Shown here one piece after another: positions 54,736 to 62,297 of a DNA stretch of 64,000 nucleotides. The stretch covers positions 1 through 64,000 of the forward strand of contig NZ_QTPP01000042.1 in assembly GCF_003853415.1 (NCBI RefSeq), in the 5' to 3' direction. Position 1 is the first letter of the stretch. Every line of letters starts with the position of its first letter. Both the position numbers and the translations under genes were made by a program. The stretch comes from Burkholderia sp. Bp9142 (GTDB lineage Bacteria; Pseudomonadota; Gammaproteobacteria; Burkholderiales; Burkholderiaceae). The notes below the pieces were generated by a model. That model saw only the letters and a list, made by a program, of their open reading frames with translations, did no database searches and was not told where the DNA came from.

Positions 54736-56148
54736 ATGACCCAGCAGGAAAGCGACGGCAGCGTTCTCGCCATCGAAAGCAACTCGATCGAATATGTTCC
54801 CCCGGAGGCGCGGCACGGCAAGCCGGCCGACCTCTTCACCCTGTGGTTCTGCACCAACGTCGCGCCGCTGGCCGTGATCTCGGGCGCCACGTCGGTGCTG
54901 GTGTTCCACCTCGACCTGGTCAGCGCGATTCTCGCGATCGCGGCCGGGCAATGCTTTGGCGCGATCTTCCATGCGCTCACCTCCGCGCAGGGGCCGCTCG
55001 TCGGCGTGCCGCAGATGATCCAGAGCCGCGCGCAGTTCGGCCGCTACGGGTCGCTGCTGGTGGTGGGATTCACGACGCTGATCTACCTCGGCTTCTTCGT
55101 GTCGAACATCATTCTCGCGGGCAAGACGCTCCACACGGCCGCGCCCGCGGTGCCCGTGCCGGTCGCGACCGTCATCGGCGCGGTGCTCGCGACGCTGGTC
55201 GGCGTGATCGGCTGTCACTTCATTCATCGCTTCAACAAGGTCGGCGCGTGGTTCATGGGCGGCGCGCTCTTGATCGGCATCGCACTGATGGCCCCGGGCC
55301 TCGATGCGCGGATCTTCCAGCAGGGCCATTTCGATCTCGCCAACTGGTTCGCGATGTTCGGGCTGTGCGCGGTGTGGCAGATCAGCTTCGCGCCCTATAC
55401 GTCCGACTATTCGCGCTATCTGCCGACGTCCGCCGGATTCGCGAAGACCTTTGCGTATACGTATTTCGGCACGTCGCTGGGCACGATCTTCGCGTTCCTG
55501 TTCGGCGTGCTCGCCGTCAGCACCGGGCATTCGACCGACGCGATGCAGGCGGTCCGCGAACAGACCGGTGCGTTCGGCTACGTGCTGATCTTCCTGTTCC
55601 TGGTCAACATCATCGGCCACAACGGGATGAACCTGTATGGCGCGGTGCTGTCGTTCATCACCGCCGCGCAGACGTTCCGTCCGCACTGGGTGCCCGGCCG
55701 CAACGTGCGCGTCGTCGTGTCGGCGGTGCTGCTGGTGGCGTCGACCGCGACCGCACTGTGGGCGTCGAGCAACTTCATCGCGATCTTCCTCGACGCGATC
55801 TTCGCGTTGCGCATCGTGCTGGCGCCGTGGATCGCGATTAACCTGATCGACTTCTACCTGGTCAACAATCGGCATTACCGCGTCGCGGAGATCATCAGCA
55901 GCAATGGCGGCGTGTATGGTTCGTTCAACGTCAAGGCCATTGCGATCTACGTGTTCGGCGTCGCGGTCCAGGTGCCGTTCATGGAGGAAAGCTTCTTCCA
56001 CGGCCCATGGGCGTCGATTCTCGGTGGCGCGGACGTGTCGTGGATGGTGGGCCTCGTCGCCACCGCGCTGGCTTGCTACCTGTTCGCGTCGAAGGACGCC
56101 TCGCGTGCGCGCGGCCGGTGTCCGGCAGGCGCCGGGGCTTTGGATTAA
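54736..56148 (+). CDS. NCS1-family permease (cytosine/purine/allantoin type)
   Basis: A 470-residue inner-membrane transporter with about 12 helices: GPLVGVPQMIQSRAQFGRYG, QISFAPYTSDYSRYLP and a YVFGVAVQVPF C-terminal helix are NCS1 features. GGAGACAGC precedes the ATG. NCS1 carriers import nucleobases, hydantoins, allantoin and related heterocycles, which supports an N-heterocycle substrate for the cluster. Confidence 0.92.
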   Translation: MTQQESDGSVLAIESNSIEYVPPEARHGKPADLFTLWFCTNVAPLAVISGATSVLVFHLDLVSAILAIAAGQCFGAIFHALTSAQGPLVGVPQMIQSRAQFGRYGSLLVVGFTTLIYLGFFVSNIILAGKTLHTAAPAVPVPVATVIGAVLATLVGVIGCHFIHRFNKVGAWFMGGALLIGIALMAPGLDARIFQQGHFDLANWFAMFGLCAVWQISFAPYTSDYSRYLPTSAGFAKTFAYTYFGTSLGTIFAFLFGVLAVSTGHSTDAMQAVREQTGAFGYVLIFLFLVNIIGHNGMNLYGAVLSFITAAQTFRPHWVPGRNVRVVVSAVLLVASTATALWASSNFIAIFLDAIFALRIVLAPWIAINLIDFYLVNNRHYRVAEIISSNGGVYGSFNVKAIAIYVFGVAVQVPFMEESFFHGPWASILGGADVSWMVGLVATALACYLFASKDASRARGRCPAGAGALD

Positions 56149-56163
56149 CGAAGGAGATCAATC

Positions 56164-56553
56164 ATGAATGAAGACGACGCGCTGTTTCAGAAAGGCTTGC
56201 CGATCCGCCGGGAAGTACTCGGCCCCGAATACGTCGATGCGTCGATGGAGAAGGCCGACGCCTTCATGATGGCGTTCCAGCGGGCCACCACTGCCTGGGC
56301 GTGGGGCTGGGCATGGGGCGACGACACGCTCGACCGCAAGACGCGCAGCCTGCTCAACCTCGCGATGCTGACCGCCGGCGGCCATACGAACGAACTCAAG
56401 CTGCATGTGAAGGGTGCGCTCAACAACGGCGTGAGCGTCGACGAGATCAAGGCGACGCTGCTGCACGCGACCGCTTATTCGGGCATCCCGCACGGGCTCA
56501 GTGCGTTCAAGGCCGCGCATGAAGTGCTGGTGGCCGAGGGGGCGTTGAAGTAA
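56164..56553 (+). CDS. Carboxymuconolactone decarboxylase family protein
   Basis: A 129-residue CMD-family protein (RATTAWAWGWAWGDDTLDRKTRSLLNLAML, LKLHVKGALNNGVSVDEIKATLLHATAYSGIP). GAAGGAG precedes the ATG, 16 bp after the permease. The family has true decarboxylases, alkylhydroperoxidase-like proteins and others; no CxxC peroxidase motif is seen here. Confidence 0.9.
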   Translation: MNEDDALFQKGLPIRREVLGPEYVDASMEKADAFMMAFQRATTAWAWGWAWGDDTLDRKTRSLLNLAMLTAGGHTNELKLHVKGALNNGVSVDEIKATLLHATAYSGIPHGLSAFKAAHEVLVAEGALK

Positions 56554-56621
56554 GGGACCGACATGCCGGCGCTTGCCGTCATCGGCAGCACCGGCATGGC
56601 CGAGTTGCACGGCAGTCCCCG

Positions 56622-57584
56622 TCACAACGCGTTCGGCGCCGCCCTCCCGTCAAGCACCGCCGCGACGTTATCGAGCGCGGTAAAACCCATCTGATCCCGC
56701 GTCTCGATCGTCGCGCTGGCCATGTGCGGAGACAGGAACACATTGTCGAGCATGGCGAAGCGCGGATCGATGTTGGGCTCGTTGCGATAGACATCGAGCC
56801 CCGCGCCGAACAGGCGCCGCGACGTCAACGCGTCGTACAGCGCGTCCTCGTCGACGAGGCTCCCGCGCGCCGCGTTGACGAACACCGCACCATCGCGCAA
56901 CAAGCCGAATTCGCGGCGCGTCATCAACGGCGTGCCGCCGCCCGGCACGTGCAGCGTGAGGATGTCGCACTGCGGCAGCAGCGTGTCGAGATCCGCGCAA
57001 TAGCGCGCGCCCGCCTCGATCTCGGGCGGTGCCGGCCGCCTGTCGGTATAGACGATCCGCATCCCGAACCCGCGTGCGCGCTGCGCGACCGCGCGGCCGA
57101 TCCGGCCGAAGCCGACGATCCCGAGCGTCTTGCCGTTCACGCGCGTGCCGAGCATGTCGGTCATGCCGAACGACTTGCCCCACCCCGCGCGCATGATGCG
57201 CTCGTACTCCGATGCGCGCCGGCACGCGGCCAGAATGAGCAGCATCGTGAAATCGGCCGTGCAATCGGTCAGCGCGTCGGGCGCATTGCTGACCACGATC
57301 CCGCGTGCACGCGCGGCCGCCACATCCATGTGGTCGTAGCCGGCGCTCGCGTTCGCGATGATCTTCACGCTCGGCGGCAATGCCGCGATGTGCTCGGCCT
57401 GCAGCCCCGATTTCTTGCCGATCAGCACCGCCGGCGTTTCGTGGCGATTGCAGAACTCGACGACGGACGGCGCGTCCATGTCGGCATCCGTCACGTACGC
57501 ATGGAATTCGGTTTCGGCACGTGCGGCCACGGCCGCGGGAACCCGTCGCGCTACCAGCAGGCGGGGGCGATTGTTGTCAGGCAT
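56622..57584 (-). CDS. D-isomer-specific 2-hydroxyacid dehydrogenase
   Basis: A 320-residue NAD(P)-dependent enzyme: NASAGYDHMD, GFGRIGRAVAQRARGFGM (GxGxxG), VNAARGSLVDEDAL (Arg and Glu region) and LSPHMASAT (catalytic His). AAGGACGAG precedes the ATG. Closest in pattern to glyoxylate/hydroxypyruvate or D-glycerate-type dehydrogenases. It is divergent from the SDR gene; matching 17-bp palindromes lie on both sides of the shared region. Confidence 0.92.
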   Translation of the reverse strand: MPDNNRPRLLVARRVPAAVAARAETEFHAYVTDADMDAPSVVEFCNRHETPAVLIGKKSGLQAEHIAALPPSVKIIANASAGYDHMDVAAARARGIVVSNAPDALTDCTADFTMLLILAACRRASEYERIMRAGWGKSFGMTDMLGTRVNGKTLGIVGFGRIGRAVAQRARGFGMRIVYTDRRPAPPEIEAGARYCADLDTLLPQCDILTLHVPGGGTPLMTRREFGLLRDGAVFVNAARGSLVDEDALYDALTSRRLFGAGLDVYRNEPNIDPRFAMLDNVFLSPHMASATIETRDQMGFTALDNVAAVLDGRAAPNAL

Positions 57585-57647
57585 GGTCTCGTCCTTGGGT
57601 CGGAAAACGGAGCACAGCCTACGAAGCGCACGCGACGCGGGTCAATA

Positions 57648-57664
57648 TTGATTGATTCAATCAA
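57648..57664. promoter_or_regulatory. Operator candidate TTGATTGATTCAATCAA
   Basis: A perfect 17-bp palindrome 64 bases upstream of the 2-hydroxyacid dehydrogenase gene; an ATATTG element precedes it. Same TTGATT-N5-AATCAA form as the site at 57810. Confidence 0.55.
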
Positions 57665-57809
57665 CGTGTCTGTGCGGCATCGACCACCTGCCTGCAAGCC
57701 GGTTCGGTTGCATCACCCGATGCGCACCACGCCGTGGCGCCCCCTAAACGACGTGCCCGCGATCTCAGGAAAACCCTGACGCCACCCCGTCCCGACGGGG
57801 CGGTTGATA

Positions 57810-57826
57810 TTGATTGAAAGAATCAA
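57810..57826. promoter_or_regulatory. Operator candidate TTGATTGAAAGAATCAA
   Basis: A palindrome 70 bases upstream of the SDR gene, again preceded by an ATATTG-like element (GATATTGATTG). Its regulator is not encoded in the immediate neighbourhood. Confidence 0.55.
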
Positions 57827-57895
57827 GATTGCTGGGGAATCGCCACCGCGCAATGCTTTTTGCATGTTCAACGGACTGAAGAAGAGGTCGTGAAA

Positions 57896-58654
57896 ATGCA
57901 GGCACGGAAAAAAATCGCCGCAGTGACGGGCGCCGGCACCGGAATCGGCCAGGCAGCGGCCGTCGCGCTGGCGCGAGCCGGCTTCGGCGTGGCGTTGCTC
58001 GGCAGGCGCATCGAGCCGCTGCTCGATACGAAGGAGATCATCGAGCAGGCCGGCGGGGTGGCCGCGGCCATCCCGGCCGACGTCGCCGACGAGGCATCGG
58101 TGGACGCGGGCTTCGCACGGATCGAGCGCGAGTTCGGGCGCCTCGACGTGCTGTTCAACAACGCCGGCCGCAACGCGGGCGCCGTGCCGCTCGACGACTA
58201 CTCGCTCGAATTCTGGAACGACGTGGTCGCGACCAACCTGACGGGCGTGTTCCTGTGCGCACGCGCCGCGTGGCGCCAGATGAAGCGCCAGGCCCCGCAA
58301 GGCGGCCGCATCATCAACAACGGGTCGATCTCGGCGCACACGCCACGTCCGAACACGATCGCGTACACGGCCACCAAGCATGCCGTCCTCGGCATCACGC
58401 GCTCGCTCGCGCTCGACGGCCGCCCGTTCAACATCGCGTGCGGCCAGATCGACATCGGCAACGCCGCCACGTCGCTGACCGAGCGCATGAACAGCGGCGT
58501 GCTGCAGGCCGACGGCCGCGTCGCGCCCGAGCCGCGCGTCGACGTCGCGCACGTTGCGCACGCCATCGTGCAGATGGCAAGCCTGCCGCTCGAAGCGAAC
58601 ATTCTGAACATGACGATCATGGCGAGCGCGATGCCCTTCGTCGGGCGCGGCTGA
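57896..58654 (+). CDS. Short-chain dehydrogenase/reductase
   Basis: A 252-residue [11 protein letters not shown] cofactor motif, NNAGRN, catalytic Ser in NNGSISA, and YTATKHA as the Tyr-Lys site. The ATG at 57896 has AGAGG upstream; two upstream codons could also start. It leads the SDR-MFS-VOC-citrate synthase series. Confidence 0.9.
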   Translation: MQARKKIAAVTGAGTGIGQAAAVALARAGFGVALLGRRIEPLLDTKEIIEQAGGVAAAIPADVADEASVDAGFARIEREFGRLDVLFNNAGRNAGAVPLDDYSLEFWNDVVATNLTGVFLCARAAWRQMKRQAPQGGRIINNGSISAHTPRPNTIAYTATKHAVLGITRSLALDGRPFNIACGQIDIGNAATSLTERMNSGVLQADGRVAPEPRVDVAHVAHAIVQMASLPLEANILNMTIMASAMPFVGRG

Positions 58655-58723
58655 CCGGACGATCGCCGGCGCACACGACAACAACACGCCGGCCCACCCA
58701 TCACGAGATATAAGGAGACGACA

Positions 58724-60040
58724 TTGAAAACCGCGGAAGAGCAGGTTTCGGTCATGCGCGAGTTCGACTCGCACGCGGGCCTGGCCAGGAGATCGCGCGT
58801 GCGCTACGGCGTGCTGTCGATGCTGTTGGTGGCAACCATCCTCAACTACGTCGACCGCTCGGCACTCGGCATCGTCGCACCGGCCCTGTCGAAGGATCTC
58901 GCGCTCACCCGCGTCCAGATGGGTGAACTGTTCGCCGTGTTCGGCCTGGCGTACTCGATCGCGCTGCTGCCGGCGGGCGTGCTCGCCGACATGCTCGGCT
59001 CGCGCGTCGCCTATGCGCTGTCGCTGGTCGGCTGGTCGCTGGCGACGCTGACGCAAGGGCTCGCGCACGGCTACCAGATGCTGCTCGGCTCGCGTCTTGC
59101 TATGGGCGCGCTGGAGGCGCCGGCGTTTCCGTCGAACGCCCGCGCGGTGACGATGTGGTTCCCGGTCCAGGAGCGCGGCTTCGCGACCAGCGTCTACGTG
59201 ATGGGCCAGTACATCGGCACGCCGCTCTTCACCGGGCTGCTGCTGTGGATCTCGTCGGCATTCGGCTGGCGCGCCGTGTTCTTTGCGACCGGCGGCTTCG
59301 GCATCCTGTTCAGCGTCGTCTGGTACCGGCTCTATCGCGATCCGTCGCGGCATCGCGGCGTCAATGCGGCCGAACTGCAGTACATCACCGAAGGGCGCCC
59401 GGTCGTGACCGCACGCGATCCGTTCGACTGGCGCATGGCGTTGCGCCTGCTCGGCTATCGGCAGATCCTCGCGATCTGTCTCGGCAAGTTCTGCAACAAC
59501 ACGCTGCTGGTGTTCTTCACGACCTGGTTCATGACCTACCTGGTCGAGGAACGGCACATGTCGATGATCAAGGTCGGCCTCTTTCAGGCAATGCCGTTCA
59601 TCGGCGCGACGCTGGGGATCCTGATCGCCGGCTACCTGTCCGATCTGTGCATCCGGCGCGGCGTGTCGATGTCGTCGTCCCGCAAGGCCCCGCTCGTGAT
59701 CGGCACCTTCCTCGGCGCGTCGATCGTGCTCGTCAATTTCGTGCACTCGAACGCGCTGGTGATCGCGATCCTGACCGTCGCGTTCTTCGCGCAAGGGATC
59801 GGCTCGATGTCCTGGGCCGCCGTCTCCGAGATCGCGCCGAAACGCTATGTCGGGCTCACCAGCAGCATCACGAGCCTCGCAGCCAATATCGCGGCCGTCA
59901 CCACGCCGCTGATGATCGGCTACGTGACCCAGCACACCGGCAACTTCTTCTGGGCGCTGAACCTGATGGGTGCGATCTGCCTCGTCGGCACGCTGTCGTA
60001 CTCCGTGCTGCTCGGCAAGCTGTCGCGCATCGAACTCTGA
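58724..60040 (+). CDS. MFS transporter, anion:cation symporter type
   Basis: A 438-residue, 12-helix carrier: LNYVDRSALGIVAPAL in helix 1, PAGVLADMLGSR after helix 2, RLAMGALEAPAFPSNARAVTMWFP in helix 4. The start is a TTG at 58724 with an AAGGAG site at good spacing. Likely imports an organic acid for the flanking enzymes. Confidence 0.92.
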   Translation: MKTAEEQVSVMREFDSHAGLARRSRVRYGVLSMLLVATILNYVDRSALGIVAPALSKDLALTRVQMGELFAVFGLAYSIALLPAGVLADMLGSRVAYALSLVGWSLATLTQGLAHGYQMLLGSRLAMGALEAPAFPSNARAVTMWFPVQERGFATSVYVMGQYIGTPLFTGLLLWISSAFGWRAVFFATGGFGILFSVVWYRLYRDPSRHRGVNAAELQYITEGRPVVTARDPFDWRMALRLLGYRQILAICLGKFCNNTLLVFFTTWFMTYLVEERHMSMIKVGLFQAMPFIGATLGILIAGYLSDLCIRRGVSMSSSRKAPLVIGTFLGASIVLVNFVHSNALVIAILTVAFFAQGIGSMSWAAVSEIAPKRYVGLTSSITSLAANIAAVTTPLMIGYVTQHTGNFFWALNLMGAICLVGTLSYSVLLGKLSRIEL

Positions 60041-60099
60041 CCCCGTCCGACTCCCTTTGCCTGCCGCTCAGGCGGCTCAACCCCATCCGGCCCACGATC

Positions 60100-60492
60100 A
60101 TGATCGAATTCAAATGGGATCACCTGCAACTCTGCTCGGCTGACGCCGAGGCCACCGCCGCGTGGTTCGCGCGCTGCCTGAACGCCGAAATCGTGCGGCG
60201 CCCCGGCCGCGTCGACTTGCGGATCGGCACCATCAACCTGTTCATCACGGCCCTGCCCGACGCGCGATCGGCCGCCGTGCCCGACGGCGCGCGCGCGCAA
60301 GGCATCGATCACTTCGGCGTGCGGGTCGAGGATCTCGATGCCGCGTACGCACACCTGGTCGAGCACGGCGCCGAGATCGTCCAGCCCGTGACGCGGATCC
60401 GTGCCGGCGTGCGCGGCTGTTTCGTGCGCGCGCCCGGCGAGATCCTCGTCGAGGTGCTCGAGCGGCGCCCGGCCGAGATGACATTCAGCTGA
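60100..60492 (+). CDS. Glyoxalase/VOC-family protein
   Basis: A 130-residue single VOC domain: WDHLQLCSADAEATAAWFARCL, INLFITAL, IDHFGVRVEDLDAAYAHL, and FVRAPGEILVEVLER with the metal-binding Glu. It starts at MIEFKWD, 60 bp after the MFS gene. Could be an isomerase, lyase or dioxygenase; not assignable. Confidence 0.88.
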   Translation: MIEFKWDHLQLCSADAEATAAWFARCLNAEIVRRPGRVDLRIGTINLFITALPDARSAAVPDGARAQGIDHFGVRVEDLDAAYAHLVEHGAEIVQPVTRIRAGVRGCFVRAPGEILVEVLERRPAEMTFS

Positions 60493-60552
60493 ACCCGGTC
60501 TATAGTCGGCGCAAGCGGCCGGGCACCGGCCGCGTCTTCATCACGACTCCCC

Positions 60553-61794
60553 ATGCACAACTGGATCACCCTGACGGAAGCCGCGCGGCGGCTCGGCGTG
60601 CGGGCGCAGACCGTCTATGCGTATGCGAGCCGCGGCAGCATCGCCGTGATGCAGGATCCCGACGATCCGCGCAAGAGCCTGTATCGCGCCGAGGACGTGA
60701 TCGCGCTGTGCCGCAAGAAACAGGTCGGCCGCAAGCGCGCGGCGCTGGCGGCAAGCACGATCTTCGGCGCCGAGCCGTGCATCTACAGCGGCATCACCAC
60801 ATTCTCCAAGGGCCGTGCGTGGTATCGCGGCCGCGACAGCATTCAACTGTCGGACACCGCCACGCTCGAGGAAACGGCCGCGCTGCTCTGGCATGCCACC
60901 ACGCCCGTGTCGTTCGACGCGCCCGCGGTTGCATTGCCGGCCGGCGAGCGCGATCGCCAGTGCGCGTTCACGATGCTTGCCACGTTGGCGGCGCACGGCC
61001 ACTCGACGCTCGGCCGGCTCGACAGCGCACTGCACACCGAGGCCGGTCAACTCGTCGCGATCGTTTCTCGCGCGTTCGGCGCGCACGACGACGCGGGCCT
61101 GCCGTGGATCCATCAGCGGCTCGCGGCGGGCTGGGGGCTGGACGATCGGGGCGCGGACCTGCTGCGCCGCGCGATGGTGCTGGTCGCCGATCACGAGATC
61201 ACGAGTTCGGCGTTCGCCGCACGCATCACCGCATCGACCGGCGCGTCGCTCGCGGGCTGCCTGCTGACCGGACTCGCGACGTTGTCAGGTCCGCTGCACG
61301 GCGATGCGTCCGGGCGCGTGCGCGCGGTGTTCGACGACGTGGAACGGCTCGGCGCCGGGCACGTGGTCGATCATCACCTGAAGTCCGCGATCCCGATTCC
61401 CGGCTTCGGGCATCATCTCTACCCCGACGGAGATCCGCGGGCGGCCGCGTTGCTGGCTCGGCTCGATCCGCCGGCGGAACTGGCGCGCTTCATCGACAAG
61501 GTCATGACACTGACCGGCCAGCGGCCGACCATCGATGTCGCGCTCGCGATGCTGTCGGTGCAGCTTCAGTTGCCGCGCGACGCGGCTTTCGGGCTGTTCT
61601 CGATCGCGCGCAGCGTCGGGCTGCTGGCCCACTGCATCGAACAGTTGCGCGTGGGCAAGGTGATCCGGCCGCGCAGCCGCTATACGGGGCCGGCGCTCGA
61701 CGAACGGCATCTGCGGCCCGAAGCCGAGGACGACGGCAAGCTGCCGAAAGCCGGCGTGATCGAGAAGAACCGGGTGTTCAAGGTTGTGGATTGA
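60553..61794 (+). CDS. Citrate-synthase-family protein with N-terminal helix-turn-helix
   Basis: A 413-residue fusion. Residues about 4-60 form a MerR/excisionase-like HTH (WITLTEAARRLGVRAQTVYAYASRGSI). Residues about 75-390 form a citrate-synthase domain with GPLHG (first His), PGFGHHLYPDGDPR (second His) and PTIDVALAML (Asp), so the catalytic triad is present. It may be a citramalate/2-methylcitrate-type synthase with a DNA-binding or docking module. The ribosome site is weak. Confidence 0.88.
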   Translation: MHNWITLTEAARRLGVRAQTVYAYASRGSIAVMQDPDDPRKSLYRAEDVIALCRKKQVGRKRAALAASTIFGAEPCIYSGITTFSKGRAWYRGRDSIQLSDTATLEETAALLWHATTPVSFDAPAVALPAGERDRQCAFTMLATLAAHGHSTLGRLDSALHTEAGQLVAIVSRAFGAHDDAGLPWIHQRLAAGWGLDDRGADLLRRAMVLVADHEITSSAFAARITASTGASLAGCLLTGLATLSGPLHGDASGRVRAVFDDVERLGAGHVVDHHLKSAIPIPGFGHHLYPDGDPRAAALLARLDPPAELARFIDKVMTLTGQRPTIDVALAMLSVQLQLPRDAAFGLFSIARSVGLLAHCIEQLRVGKVIRPRSRYTGPALDERHLRPEAEDDGKLPKAGVIEKNRVFKVVD

Positions 61795-62204
61795 CGGCGG
61801 CGACGATGAACTTCGCAGCATCGACGCGGCCTTCGACGCATTCACCGCCACGCATTCACCTACGATACGCCCCTAAAACCTCGACGTTTCACGACTGAAA
61901 CATTTTCGATTGCGGATCCGGCCCCGCGCCGGCCGCATTTCCCGGATGCGGTAGCATTCGCGCCTTCTCCAGCATGCCGTTGCCGGTGCGTCGGCACGCA
62001 ATCGCACAGCGCTCGCACACGCGAAACGTATCAGACCTGAAACCAAATCGGCATTCGGATACCGCTGTCGGCCGGCGCACGCCGCCCTCCTCCCCGTCAC
62101 GCGGGCCAGTCGCCGCATCTGGCCCGCTCCTTGCTGTTGCTCGACGCAAACACAAGCCGTCGCACCAGACGACGAACAGCAGATAAACAATATCGGGGTG
62201 AGCC
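61795..62204. other. 410-base intergenic region with a hairpin
   Basis: No supported gene. GCGGGCCAG at 62101-62109 and CTGGCCCGC at 62119-62127 form a perfect 9-bp stem about 80 bases upstream of the small frame before the exporter. Otherwise nothing recognised. Confidence 0.45.
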
Positions 62205-62297
62205 ATGAGCAAGACGGAGCGCTTGACGGCGGGAACGCGCGCACGCGGCGAACTGCTGCGCGGGTCGAACCGTCAACAGGCCGGCGGCGTGCTGTAA
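62205..62297 (+). CDS. Possible 30-residue frame coupled to the exporter gene
   Basis: Starts MSKTERLTAGTR behind GGGGTGAG. Its TAA overlaps the next ATG as TAATG, the classic re-initiation arrangement. It is Arg-rich with no known domain; it may be a short coding gene, a leader frame, or chance. Confidence 0.4.
   Translation: MSKTERLTAGTRARGELLRGSNRQQAGGVL

Larger units (their letters stand above)
57585..57895. promoter_or_regulatory. Divergent control region with paired palindromes
   Basis: 311 bases between divergent dehydrogenase genes. It holds TTGATT-N5-AATCAA palindromes at 57648-57664 and 57810-57826, 162 bp apart, each about 65-70 bases from one start codon. No gene. Confidence 0.55.

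Noticed and set aside
49356-56553. Direct assignment as the Rut uracil pathway
   Set aside because: Flavin reductase, LLM monooxygenase and hydrolase types match, but RutB- and RutC-like genes are missing and the gene order differs.
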